This document shows positions 37,927 through 47,900 of a stretch of 64,000 nucleotides of DNA, piece by piece. A program made the position numbers and the translations under genes. The DNA lies in assembly GCA_963770275.1 (NCBI GenBank), contig CAVYPD010000047.1, forward strand, positions 13,461-77,460, written 5' to 3'. The stretch comes from Roseiarcus sp963770275. Lineage in GTDB: Bacteria > Pseudomonadota > Alphaproteobacteria > Rhizobiales > Beijerinckiaceae. Positions within the stretch are counted from its first letter, which is position 1; every line of letters starts with the position of its first letter. The notes beneath the pieces were generated by a model. It was not told the origin of the DNA. It made no database searches and was given only the letters and a program-made list of their open reading frames with translations.

Positions 37927-38715
37927 GTGGCCTTTTTATTTGGCGCAGCGGAGGATGGTATCGTGAACCACCTCGTAAAATCGACGCTCAAGAACATGGC
38001 GCGGAATTACGGTGTCCATGTTCGCTACATGCCCCGGCTTCTGAGTAAGGGCCCAGACTACGAAGTTGTGCTGCCCAACGCGACATATAGCCCGTGGAAC
38101 CTCGACCAAGGGTTCAAAGCAGCCTATTCAAAGGTGCAAGATGCAACGCTTGTCGACAAGTATCGATGCTTTGAGCTCTGGAGGCTCGTCGAACAGTCCG
38201 CCAAGCTTGAGACCGGCGCACTGATCGAGATTGGAGTATGGCGCGGGGGCACCGCCGCACTGATTGCGATCCGGGCGAGAGATCTGAGGCTGAACGGCAA
38301 GACCTACGCCTGCGATACATTCTCTGGCGTCGTGAAAGCTGGCGAAGAAGACCCCTGCTATAATGGTGGCGAGCATGCCGATACGAGTCGACGATCAGTC
38401 GAGGCGCTTTTCTACGATACGCTGCAACTCGACAATATCGAGATTTTAGGCGGTATTTTCCCCGAGGAAACTGGCGGTAAGGTCGAGAACCTTAAGTTTA
38501 GGTTCTGTCATATCGACGTCGACGTCTACCTGTCGGCAAAAGATGTGACCGAGTGGATCTGGGAGCGGTTGGTTCCGGGCGGCATAGTTGTTTACGATGA
38601 CTATGGCGGTGATACGACTCCGGGCATCGCCCGCTATGTCGATACGCAACTGCCGCTCAAGGATCGGACCGTTTTGCACAACCTCAACGGCCACGCCATC
38701 GTCATCAAACGATAG
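37927..38715 (+). CDS. TylF/MycF-type O-methyltransferase
   Basis: 262 residues from a GTG at 37927; another GTG about 12 codons further (before NHLVKSTLKN) is also possible. The SAM-binding motif is ALIEIGVWRGGTAALIAIRA, followed by KTYACDTFSGVVKAGEED and, near the C-terminus, CHIDVDVYLSAKDVTEWIWERLVPGGIVVYDDYGG, the acidic Mg-binding segment of the TylF (macrocin O-methyltransferase) family. These enzymes methylate sugar hydroxyls in antibiotics or surface glycans, fitting the neighbouring acyltransferase. Base composition is also lower in GC than surrounding genes. Confidence 0.87.
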   Translation: MAFLFGAAEDGIVNHLVKSTLKNMARNYGVHVRYMPRLLSKGPDYEVVLPNATYSPWNLDQGFKAAYSKVQDATLVDKYRCFELWRLVEQSAKLETGALIEIGVWRGGTAALIAIRARDLRLNGKTYACDTFSGVVKAGEEDPCYNGGEHADTSRRSVEALFYDTLQLDNIEILGGIFPEETGGKVENLKFRFCHIDVDVYLSAKDVTEWIWERLVPGGIVVYDDYGGDTTPGIARYVDTQLPLKDRTVLHNLNGHAIVIKR

Positions 38716-38760
38716 CGCCCAAAGATCCGTCGCAAAGCCAGCCCGAGACAAAGGCTACCC

Positions 38761-38847
38761 GGAGACTTGGCCGGCGATCGAGCTCGTCTCGCCTGTCTCG
38801 TGTTCAGGCGTGAGCCGGGTTGACGATACTCGCGCAGCATACCCGGC
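38761..38847 (-). pseudogene. Remnant of a DUF4239 gene
   Basis: Translating the minus strand gives 29 codons (AGYAARVSSTRLTPEHETGE, then TSSIAGQVS) that align without gaps to AGYAGLALQTRLVDEHKTGE of the intact DUF4239 protein, 16 of 29 identical. A stop follows almost at once, so this is a decayed fragment. Divergence is at protein level, so it derives from a different DUF4239 gene, not a recent copy. Confidence 0.75.
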
Positions 38848-39215
38848 GGCTTGAACTCAAGTAATATCTGCAAACGTATGTGTTTCATGGCTGCGAGCGC
38901 CTGCTCGTTCTGGCCCATATGGAGAATGCGCGGCGAAGCGCGATACGGATGACTTAGCGTGGGCAAAAGCTGGACGCTCGTTCGAGTTGCATAAAAGTGG
39001 TGTTAAGCAGCTGAAAGCATTGAGCCGTGCGCAAAAGTGCGCAGCGGCTTGGCCGCCCTGACCGCGGCCAGCTCTCACGTCCGACATCTCGGCTCAAGCG
39101 CGACGCCGACATTGCCAACAATTCATGCTGAGCGCCCCGCGTCGCCCTTCTAATACCCCGGTCGGTCTGCTAGTGCGCGTTCTCCTTTCCTGCTGCCCGT
39201 TCAAGGTTCTGCCCC
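38848..39215. other. 368-bp gap before the ABC transporter
   Basis: No credible gene. It may contain further decayed DUF4239 sequence and the promoter of the transporter gene. Confidence 0.35.
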
Positions 39216-41396
39216 ATGCGCATGTTGAGCCTCGCGCTCTTCGCCGTCCTCGCCCTCGTCATTGGCGCCTACGAAGAAAACGGGATGACCCTCCTGATCG
39301 GCGTCGCCTCGGGACTGGCCGCCGTCGCCGCCCTGCCACGCTGGAACCTATCGACCTTCCTTACCCTCCTCTGCGACCTGTTCGCGATCGAAACGGTGCT
39401 GTTCGGCCTATGCGACCTGGTCGCGCTCTTGGGCTATTGGCCGCAGAGCCTCGAGGAGTATCAACTCCCCACCTATCTGCCGCTGGCGACAGCGCTTTTC
39501 ATTCTCGCCATTTTCGCCGTTTCGCATTTTCGCCTGGTGCGTAGAATGATGACGATCGCCGATCCGTTCTTCGCTGCGCGGACCCCGATCTCGATCCGGC
39601 CCTTGCCCGCTGGGCCCCTCATCCTGCGGCAGGATCTCTACGCCCGCATCAACGTCTATTTCTTGATCCTGATCAATCAATTCCAGGTCGCGTTGGCGCT
39701 GCGCTTCAACTTCTTCCAGCGAGATTTCGGCAACGCGATTCAGGTCGCCGACGAAGCCCACCGGGTCGCGTTCTGGTATCAGCTCATGGTTGTCTTCGTA
39801 CCGCTGGCGACGATCGCCATCGTCGCCGGCATCGTCGAGTTCTTCGTCGCCTCGAATTTCGTGCTGCAATGGCGCCGATGGATGACGGCCTCTTTCACCG
39901 CACGCTGGCTGACGCATTCGATGCATTATAAGATCGCGCTCTCAAACGCCGCAGACCATCCGACAGACGACGCCTCGGAGGAGTTCGCAGGCCAGCGCAT
40001 CTCGGCCGACAACCCAGATCAACGTATCTCTCAGGACATCGGCGGCTTTATCAACGGCACCGGAACCGGCATCAATTCCGGCAACGCCGGCATCTACAAC
40101 TACACCATCCTGGCGATCTCTTCGGCGACCAATCTGGTGTCGTTCTCGATCATTCTGTGGGGAATTTCCAATTCCCTCAATGCGCCGATTTTCGGCATGC
40201 GAATCCCTGGCTTTCTGTTCTGGGTCGCGGTCCTATACGCTTGCCTAGCAACAGGCGTCACCCAGCTCATCGGCCGGAGCCTGTCTAGGCTTTACTTCCG
40301 TCAGCAGTCGGTTGAGGCGAACTTCCGCTTCGATCTCGCGCGCATTCGCGAGTACAGCGAGCAGATCGCCCTTCTGAAGGGCGAAGATCGCGAGATCGAC
40401 CGCGCCAGCAGCGTGTTTGGCGATGTGGTGCGAACGATACGCCGCATCATTCATGTGCGCACCTGGCTGACCGCCTTTACCCAGTTCTACGGCCAGATAT
40501 CCGTCATCATTCCCTATGTGATCGTCGCGCCATTCTACTTCGCGAAAATTGTCGACTTCGGCCGCTTCAATCAGTCCGCCGACGCATTCGGTAACGTCAA
40601 TGGCGCGATGAACTTCTTTGTCGATCGTTATGTCGGTCTCGCCGATTTTCGCGCCGCGGTCGAGCGACTGACCTCGTTCGAGGACGCCATCGCCCGGACA
40701 CGCGCGGACGAGAAAAAGACGCCGCGCTTGAGGGCGGCGCCGTCGGAGGCGCCCACCCTTGCGCTGAACAGCGTCGAGCTCGCGTTGCCGGACGGCCGAA
40801 AACTTGCCCGTGTTGCCGACCTGGTGTTGGTCCCGCAGGAACCCACGATGCTCGTGGGACCCTCTGGGGTCGGCAAGTCGACGCTCTTTCGCGCCATCGC
40901 GGGTTTGTGGCCGTACGGCTCGGGCGAGATCCATCAGCCGGCCTACGCGAAGCTCATGCTCTTGCCGCAGCGGCCCTATATTCCGATCGGACCCTTGCGT
41001 GAGGCCCTCGCCTATCCGGCGGCAAGCGCCCATTTTTCCGACGAGAAACTGCGCGAGGCGCTAGTCAAGGTCGGCCTGCCGGCGCTCGCCGACCGTCTCG
41101 ATGAGAATGAGAATTGGCAGATGCGCCTGTCCGGCGGCGAGCAGCAACGTCTCGCGGTTGCGCGCGCGCTATTGGCTGAGCCGGACTGGCTGTTCCTAGA
41201 TGAATCGACCGCCTCGCTCGACGAGAAGAGCGAGGCCAATCTCTACCGCGCGATCGTCGAAACGCTACCGCGCACGACGCTCGTCTCGATTGGCCATCAG
41301 GCGACGATAAACCAATTTCACAAGCGGCGAATCACATTCGAAACCCAGGATGGAGGCCCCGCTACGGTCAGCGCCGAGCCAGAGCCGGCGACGTGA
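39216..41396 (+). CDS. SbmA/BacA-type ABC transporter (fused permease-ATPase)
   Basis: 726 residues. The first ~480 contain six or more membrane helices of the ABC_membrane_2/SbmA_BacA type, including NVYFLILINQFQVALALRFNFFQRDFG and RWMTASFTARWLTHSMHYKIA with DNPDQRISQDI, a strongly conserved signature of this group. The C-terminal ATPase has Walker A GPSGVGKST, signature LSGGEQQRLAVARAL, Walker B WLFLDESTASLDE and SIGHQATINQFH. Relatives import peptides or vitamin B12 (BacA, Rv1819c type) or move very-long-chain fatty acids. Substrate here is unknown. The frame is intact; there is an alternative Met two codons downstream. Convergent with the META-domain gene, 13 bp apart. Confidence 0.9.
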   Translation: MRMLSLALFAVLALVIGAYEENGMTLLIGVASGLAAVAALPRWNLSTFLTLLCDLFAIETVLFGLCDLVALLGYWPQSLEEYQLPTYLPLATALFILAIFAVSHFRLVRRMMTIADPFFAARTPISIRPLPAGPLILRQDLYARINVYFLILINQFQVALALRFNFFQRDFGNAIQVADEAHRVAFWYQLMVVFVPLATIAIVAGIVEFFVASNFVLQWRRWMTASFTARWLTHSMHYKIALSNAADHPTDDASEEFAGQRISADNPDQRISQDIGGFINGTGTGINSGNAGIYNYTILAISSATNLVSFSIILWGISNSLNAPIFGMRIPGFLFWVAVLYACLATGVTQLIGRSLSRLYFRQQSVEANFRFDLARIREYSEQIALLKGEDREIDRASSVFGDVVRTIRRIIHVRTWLTAFTQFYGQISVIIPYVIVAPFYFAKIVDFGRFNQSADAFGNVNGAMNFFVDRYVGLADFRAAVERLTSFEDAIARTRADEKKTPRLRAAPSEAPTLALNSVELALPDGRKLARVADLVLVPQEPTMLVGPSGVGKSTLFRAIAGLWPYGSGEIHQPAYAKLMLLPQRPYIPIGPLREALAYPAASAHFSDEKLREALVKVGLPALADRLDENENWQMRLSGGEQQRLAVARALLAEPDWLFLDESTASLDEKSEANLYRAIVETLPRTTLVSIGHQATINQFHKRRITFETQDGGPATVSAEPEPAT

Positions 41397-41409
41397 CGGC
41401 CGATCAGAC

Positions 41410-41877
41410 TCAAAGCGAGCGGGCGAGTCGCAGCGCGCCGCGCGGTCCCTTGATAACGAGATCGCCGTTGACCAAATCCCACACTGGGCTGCCGACCAGC
41501 GCTGACAGGAAGCCCAGTTCGACCTGCATAACGTCCTTGGCGCACTGCTTTTTGGTTAGCGCATAGGGACCGACGGCGAGATGCTGGTCCTTGACTGGGT
41601 ACAGCGTCGCCGACCACGAATTGCAGCCCGTGAAGCCTGAACCGCGCAACGTCCCGTCGATTTTCAGGCTGATGTCCAACCCTGGTGGCACTGGCTTGCC
41701 GTTGAGCTCCTTGAGCGACCACGTCTGGTCGAGTGGAAAATTCTTCTGCAGCGGCGGCAAGGGCTTGGGCGTGTCGTCTTCTTCGCTTTGCGGACCCTTG
41801 TGCCCGGCAGCGTAAGCCGTGGTGGCGAAACAAAGGACCGCGGCGACGGCGGCAACAATCGCAACTGACTTTATCAT
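41410..41877 (-). CDS. Exported META-domain (HslJ-like) protein
   Basis: 155 residues with a signal peptide (SVAIVAAVAAVLCFATTAYAA). The mature part has the META pattern: LDQTWSLKELNGKPVP, then GFTGCNSWSATLYPV, LAVGPYALTKKQCAKDVMQVE and a C-terminal strand pair. META domains occur in the heat-inducible HslJ and related periplasmic proteins; function is poorly known. Divergent from hsp20, about 250 bp away. Frame intact. Confidence 0.82.
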   Translation of the reverse strand: MIKSVAIVAAVAAVLCFATTAYAAGHKGPQSEEDDTPKPLPPLQKNFPLDQTWSLKELNGKPVPPGLDISLKIDGTLRGSGFTGCNSWSATLYPVKDQHLAVGPYALTKKQCAKDVMQVELGFLSALVGSPVWDLVNGDLVIKGPRGALRLARSL

Positions 41878-42129
41878 GTGGTTGGACCTCGATATCCGGA
41901 GGCGACGGCCCCTCTTTAAAAAATCCCTTGGCGCTCGGCGGTGCGCCCGGACAGGGCTCCTCTGACCCCAGAGCTAGCATTTTTTGTGGCGAAAGCTACA
42001 GCCTGCCCCTTGAAATTGCGTCGTGGAACCAAAAATTATTGAGCGTGAGGTCAAGGGCTTCACAAGCGGCGGCGCAGCCAACGTCTGGGGCGCGAACCGT
42101 CATATCGCTCAACGCAGAGGATGTGATTC

Positions 42130-42606
42130 ATGTCAAATTACGATCTTTCACCGTTCTACCGTTCCACGATCGGCTTCGATCGTCTCTTCTCGATGCTCGA
42201 CAGGGTCGCTGGAGGCGAGCAGAACGCGCCCACCTACCCGCCTTACAACATCGAGCGCACTGGCGAGAACGCTTACCGCATCACGCTCGCGGTGGCTGGG
42301 TTCGCCGAGGATGAATTGTCGGTCGAGACCCGCGAAAACACGCTGACGGTGCGCGGATCCAAGGAAACCGGCCAGAAGGACGAGAAGAACGACATGCTCT
42401 ATCAGGGCATTGCCGCTCGCGCCTTTGAGCGCCGCTTCCAGCTTGCCGACCATGTTGTCGTAACCGGTGCCGCGAGCGAAAACGGTCTGCTGCACGTCGA
42501 CCTCGTTCGTGAGGTCCCCGAAGCGCAGAAGCCGCGCACGATTGCGATCAATAAGGGCGCCAAGATCATCGAAGCCGTCAAGGCGCCGGCCGCTAAAGCT
42601 GCTTAA
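42130..42606 (+). CDS. Small heat-shock protein Hsp20 (IbpA-like)
   Basis: 158 residues. An ATP-independent chaperone that holds unfolding proteins. The alpha-crystallin domain runs from NIERTGENAYRITLAVAGF (about 41) through VETRENTLTVRGSKE and LLHVDLVREVPE, the last being close to the IbpA form of the C-terminal strand. N-terminus LSPFYRSTIGFDRLFSMLD is typical of class A rhizobial sHsps. A strong terminator hairpin follows at 42637. I could not recognise a ROSE thermosensor or CIRCE element upstream. Confidence 0.95.
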   Translation: MSNYDLSPFYRSTIGFDRLFSMLDRVAGGEQNAPTYPPYNIERTGENAYRITLAVAGFAEDELSVETRENTLTVRGSKETGQKDEKNDMLYQGIAARAFERRFQLADHVVVTGAASENGLLHVDLVREVPEAQKPRTIAINKGAKIIEAVKAPAAKAA

Positions 42607-42636
42607 ACGCGAGCCGATCCAGGCACAGGAAAATTG

Positions 42637-42663
42637 GGGCGTCCCGGTCGGGGCGCCCTTTTT
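42637..42663 (+). terminator. Rho-independent terminator after hsp20
   Basis: A 9-bp stem GGGCGTCCC / GGGGCGCCC (one G-U pair) with a 4-base loop GGTC, followed by TTTTT. It serves hsp20 and lies against the 3' end of the converging gene. Confidence 0.85.
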
Positions 42664-42666
42664 CGT

Positions 42667-43429
42667 CTATTGGAACAATGCCGGGGGAACGATGCTCACC
42701 TTCGGCTTGTCGCTCGCCTCGGTGGACGGGCCTTGAGTGGTGGGCACGGAGGGGAGGCCGTTGCCGATGTCCATCGAATGGGAGTCGATCCGCGGCTGCT
42801 CGGAATCATGGTTCTCGGTCGGCTGGGGCGCCGTCGAGCCCGATCCGTCCACTTTCGCCGTTTCACGCGGAGCGGGAGGCGGCAGAGGCGGGTCGAGAGT
42901 CGCTTTGCGTTCCGTCGGGGCGGACTTCAGCTTGGCCCTAGTTCCGGCCCGCGTTTCCCCGACGCCGTAAGGGCTGACGGATGCGGGAATATGGACGTTC
43001 GCTGGACCGCCGTAAGCCGATCCTGCGGCGGGCGGGCCGGGGAAGCCCGGGCCCAGCGGCGGTTCTACGCCGCCCGGTTGAGGCTCGCCAAACTCTTCGT
43101 CGCGGGCAGCGAGCGCGGCTCCCCAATTTCGACCAGCGGCGGTGAAGTGCTCAAGGATTTGTCCGCTTCTCGCGTCGATGATGAGACGCTGATGGCCCGC
43201 GCGACCGGCACTGACGTCCGCGAGATACACCCCCGGCCGGCGCATAAGTGGCGCTGTCAAAAAATATCCTTGCGCCTCGAGACTCCGTTCGATTTCGCTG
43301 GGGAACGGCGCTCCCCACGGCGGTCATCCATTGGGCCGCCGCGGTAGGAACGAAGGCGATGGCGATGAGCGCGCCGAGCGCTGAGCCCGCCAAGCATCGG
43401 CCCAGCGCTCCGTTCAATTTGATCGTCAT
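42667..43429 (-). CDS. Exported proline-rich hypothetical protein (one frameshift)
   Basis: The ATG at 43429 opens a signal peptide (GSALGALIAIAFVPTAAAQ). A break near 43325, in a GGGG run, must be corrected to join it to GAPFPSEIERSLEAQGYFLT and GVYLADVSAGRAGHQRLIID. The latter part reads like a short PepSY-type or repeat-like segment (residues about 35-80: E-R-x-L-E-A-Q-G-Y ... R-L-I-I-D-A-R-S-G-Q-I-L), which is common in exported alphaproteobacterial proteins. The rest is a Pro/Gly-rich low-complexity tail. Corrected length is about 254 residues. Function unknown. A 12-bp hairpin overlaps its ribosome site. Confidence 0.7.
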
Positions 43430-43439
43430 GCTGATCGCT

Positions 43440-43466
43440 CCCAGGATCGCCTTAGGCGATCCTGGG
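43440..43466 (-). promoter_or_regulatory. Perfect 12-bp hairpin overlapping a ribosome site
   Basis: CCCAGGATCGCC-TAA-GGCGATCCTGGG on the minus strand lies between ltaE (ends 43485) and the exported protein (starts 43429). The GGG of the only Shine-Dalgarno match (GGGAG) lies in the 3' arm, 10 bases before the ATG. It may terminate ltaE transcription or hide the ribosome site; no T run follows. Confidence 0.6.
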
Positions 43467-43484
43467 GCGCCGAATGCGGCGCGG

Positions 43485-44567
43485 TTACGGCGTCGCCGCG
43501 GCCGAGTCCGTAACGTCAGCGCAAATGCTCATGAGCCGATCAATTTCTCTTGATTCGGTTTCGAACGAGGCCACCAACCTCACCAATGTTTCGCCCTTTC
43601 GAGGCGCGCGCTCCGGCGCAAGCGATCGGGTGCTCCAATCGTGGAACACTGCCCCAGCGGCGCGCCATCGCTCGACCATCGTTTTTGGCGCCACGACGAA
43701 GACTTCGTTGGCCTCCGCCGGCCATGCGAGGCGCACGCCCGACGTCCCCGCAAGGCCGCGAGCGAGCCGACGCGCCGAGGCGTTTGCTTGTTCGGCCAGC
43801 CGCAACCAGAGTCCATCCGTGATGTAAGCCTCCATTTGCGCACCAAGGAAGCGCCCCTTGGACAGGGTTTGACCGCCCCGTTTGCGCTGAAAGGCGAAAT
43901 TCGTCGCGCGCGCGGAATCGAAAAACACGACGGCTTCGCAAGCAAGCGCGCCGTTCTTCGTCGCGCCAAGCGTCAGAATATCGACCCCGGCGCGCCAAGT
44001 CATGTCGGCCGGCGTCGCCTTGGCGGAAATGAGCGCGTTGGCGAAGCGCGCGCCATCCATATGTACACTGATCCCGTTGCGGTGAGCGATCGAACTCAGC
44101 TCCGAAACCTCGCTCACGCCGTAGATCGTCCCCGCTTCTGTAGCCTGGGAGAGCGACAGCGCCCCTGGTTGCGCAGACTTGACCAGCCCGCGCGGAAACC
44201 TCTCCAAGATCTCCCGCAGGCCTTCTGGAGTGATCTTGCCGCCTTCTCCCGCGATCCCAACCAGCTTAGCTCCGGCGGTGAACAGCTCCGGGGCGCCGCA
44301 TTCATCGTCGTGGATATGCGCTTCCTCGTGGCAAAAAACCGCGTCCCAAGGGTTGACCAGCGCGGAAAGTGCCAGGGCGTTCGCCGCAGTGCCCGTCGCT
44401 ACTAGAAAAGCTACGACTTTGGTCTCAAATACTTCGCTCAGAAGCAGTTGCGCTCGGGCGGTATAGTCATCGGCGCCGTAGGCCGGTGCGTTGACACGCG
44501 AGGACGCCACAATCGCATCCAGAATCTGGGGCGCCACGCCGGCGCCGTTATCACTGGCGAATTTCAT
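43485..44567 (-). CDS. ltaE: Low-specificity L-threonine aldolase
   Basis: A PLP enzyme that splits threonine or allo-threonine into glycine and acetaldehyde. From the ATG at 44567 (after GGAG) it is 360 residues, the usual length; the frame extends upstream to 44801 but without homologous sequence. Features: FASDNGAGVAPQILDAI, VATGTAANALAL, CHEEAHIHDDECGAPELF, HMDGARFANAL and the PLP lysine in ILTLGATKNGALACEAVVFF. Frame intact. Confidence 0.92.
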   Translation of the reverse strand: MKFASDNGAGVAPQILDAIVASSRVNAPAYGADDYTARAQLLLSEVFETKVVAFLVATGTAANALALSALVNPWDAVFCHEEAHIHDDECGAPELFTAGAKLVGIAGEGGKITPEGLREILERFPRGLVKSAQPGALSLSQATEAGTIYGVSEVSELSSIAHRNGISVHMDGARFANALISAKATPADMTWRAGVDILTLGATKNGALACEAVVFFDSARATNFAFQRKRGGQTLSKGRFLGAQMEAYITDGLWLRLAEQANASARRLARGLAGTSGVRLAWPAEANEVFVVAPKTMVERWRAAGAVFHDWSTRSLAPERAPRKGETLVRLVASFETESREIDRLMSICADVTDSAAATP

Positions 44568-44931
44568 GCTTGCTCCGTTTGATCCGAGCAGACAATCTGC
44601 GTCAGATTTCTCCGCCCTGGCAATTCGCCCTCGCGCTGGAGTAAAGCGCGAAAAATTTTTGGCAGGGTGCTTGTGTCGGCGGTCCATTTCTGTCATGTTC
44701 GGAAAATAGGACAGTTGTGCTGACCATTTTTGGCGCGGTGAGGCTGAGTCTTCGGCGCCAACAGAAGAGCAGGGCTCAAGCGTTGTCGGATCGAACGACA
44801 AAGACGGATCGAAAAAAATCCGACGCGTGACGCTCTTGAGCTGCGTGTTAGCAGCCGCCTTTGTCCACTATACGCCTGAAAATTCGCAATAACGGTCGCA
44901 CAAGGTGCGCGACCGCTCCGGGAGCGGAAAG
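44568..44931. other. 364-bp divergent region upstream of ltaE and gltB
   Basis: No gene recognised. Just before gltB, CCGCTC-CGG-GAGCGG (44913-44927 includes the pair) forms a short hairpin containing the gltB ribosome site GGAG. Confidence 0.4.
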
Positions 44932-47900
44932 ATGAACGCCACAACCCGAGCGACGTTCGATGAGTTGCGCGACAGGTTCGTCAAGGCCAACCCTGGCCGG
45001 GACCCGCTGACGCCGCCGGCGCAGGGGCTATACGACCCATCCAAAGAGCATGACTCGTGCGGCGTTGGCTTCGTGGCCGACATGACGAACCGCAAGTCGC
45101 ACGATATCCTCGAAAAGGGCCTGCAGATTCTGATCAACCTCGACCACCGCGGCGCGGTGGGCGCGGATCCGTCACTCGGCGATGGCTGCGGCGTCTTGAC
45201 CCAAATCCCGCATGCGTTCTTCGCTCCGGAATGCGCGAAGCTTGGCTTCGACTTGCCAGCGCAAGGCCACTACGCGATCGGTCAGTTCTTCATGCCGCGG
45301 CGAAGCGAGGCCCGCAAGCAGGTGCAAGCGATCGTCGAGGAGGTCGTGGCGGCCGAGGGCCTGAACCTGCTGGGCTGGCGCGAGGTGCCCGTCGACAATT
45401 CCGCGCTTGGCGAACGCGTCAAGGCGGTCGAGCCGGTGATGCAGCAGATTTTCATCGGACGCCCAGCCGGGCTCGATAGCGAAGACGATTTCGAGCGGCG
45501 CCTGTATGTCGTGCGCAAGGTCGTCTCCAATCGCGTGGTCGCGATCGGGACGCCGGAGATACTCGAATATTACCCGGTGTCGATGTCCGCCCGAACCATT
45601 GTCTACAAGGGCATGGTGCTGGTGCGCCAGCTCGCGCCTTACTACCGCGACCTCCTGGACCCGCGTTACGAGACCGCCCTGGCGCTGGTCCATCAACGCT
45701 TCGCGACCAACACGTTTCCATCCTGGCGTCTTGCGCACCCTTATCGGATGGTTGCACACAACGGCGAAATCAACACGTTGCGGGGCAACGTCAACTGGAT
45801 GGCGGCGCGTCAGGCGAGCGTCAACTCGGAACTCTTCGGTACCGACATCTCGAGGCTGTGGCCGATCTCCTATGAAGGCCAGTCGGACACCGCCTGCTTC
45901 GACAATGCGCTCGAGTTCCTCGTTCAGGGGGGTTATTCGCTCAGCCACGCGATGATGACGCTCATTCCGGAGGCCTGGGCCGGAAATCCGCTGATGGACG
46001 AGGAGCGACGCGCTTTCTACGAATATCATGCCGCGCTGATGGAGCCGTGGGATGGTCCGGCGGCGATGGCGTTTACGGACGGACGCCAGATCGGCGCGAC
46101 CCTCGATCGCAATGGCCTGAGGCCCGCCCGCTATTTCGTTACCGACAACGACCTTGTCGTTCTGGCGTCGGAAATGGGCGTGCTGCCGGTGCCGGAAGAA
46201 ACGATCATCGCCAAGTGGCGCCTGCAGCCGGGAAAGATGCTGCTGGTGGATCTCGAGCAGCACCGCATCGTCTCGGATGGGGAAATCAAGCAGACGCTGT
46301 CGCGCGCCCAACCGTACAGCGCTTGGCTTCGCGAAGGCCAGATCGTTCTCGAGGACCTCAACCCTGTCGAGCCGCGCACGTTACGCACCGACGTGCCGCT
46401 GCTCGATCGCCAGCAGGCTTTTGGTTACACGCAAGAAGATCTGACGATTCTGCTCGCCCCGATGGCGACGACCGGCCAGGAAGCCGTCGGGTCGATGGGC
46501 ACGGACACGCCAATCTCGGCGCTGTCGTCGAAGTCGAAGCTGCTTTACACCTACTTCAAGCAGAACTTCGCTCAGGTGACCAACCCGCCGATCGATCCGA
46601 TCCGTGAAGAGCTGGTCATGAGCCTGGTCTCGTTCATCGGACCGCGGCCCAATCTGTTCGACCTTGACGGCGCCGCCAGACGCAAGCGGCTCGAGGTGCG
46701 CCAGCCGATCCTGACCAATGAAGATCTCGAGAAGATCCGCAGCATTGGTCATTTGGAAGATTCGTTCGACACCAGAACGCTCGACATCACCTATCCGGTG
46801 AAGAAGGGCGCAGCCGGTATGGGCGAAGCGCTCCGGCGGCTCTGCGAGCGTGCAGAATCGGCAGTGCATGGCCGCTACAACATCATCATCCTTTCCGATC
46901 GCATGGTCGGTCCGGATCGAATCCCGATTCCTGCCCTTCTGGCGACGGCCGCCGTCCATCATCACTTGATCCGCAAGGGACTTCGAACTTCCGTCGGCCT
47001 CGTCGTCGAAACGGGCGAAGCACGCGAGATCCATCACTTCGCATGTCTCGCGGGCTACGGCGCCGAAGCGATAAATCCCTATCTCGCGTTCGAGACTCTG
47101 ACGGCGATGGCGAAGGATTTGCCGGAGCCGATCAGCGGCTATGAAGCGGTCAAGCGCTTCATCAAGTCGGTCGACAAGGGCCTTCTCAAGGTCATGTCGA
47201 AAATGGGCATCTCCACCTACCAGTCTTATTGCGGCGCGCAGATTGTCGACGCAGTCGGCCTCTCGCGCGCATTCATCGACGAATTCTTCTTCGGCACCGC
47301 GACCACGATCGAGGGCGCCGGCTTGGCCGAGATCGCGCAGGAGACCCAGCGCCGCCATGCGGATGCATTCGGCATATCTCCAGTCCTGAGCACTGCGCTC
47401 GAAGTCGGCGGCGAATACGCTTATCGGGTGCGTGGAGAGACCCACAGTTGGACCCCAGAGACGGTGTCTCTGCTGCAGCATGCCGTTCGCGGCAACGCGC
47501 GCGACCGTTACGACGCCTTCGCCAAACTGCTCAACGAGCAAAGCGCACAATTGCTGACGATTCGTGGCCTCTTCCGAATCAAGACTGCGGAGGAGGACAC
47601 ACGAACGTCCGTGCCAATCGACGAAGTTGAGCCAGCGGTTTCGATCGTCAAGCGCTTCTCGACTGGCGCGATGTCATACGGTTCGATTTCGCGCGAGGCG
47701 CACACCACGCTCGCCATCGCAATGAACCGGATCGGCGGCAAGTCAAACACCGGCGAAGGCGGTGAAGAGTCTGACCGCTACAAGCGGATGGCCAACGGCG
47801 ATTCGATGCGCAGCGCCATCAAGCAGGTCGCCTCCGGTCGCTTCGGTGTGACGGCGGAATACCTCGTCAACTCCGACATGATGCAGATCAAGATGGCGCA

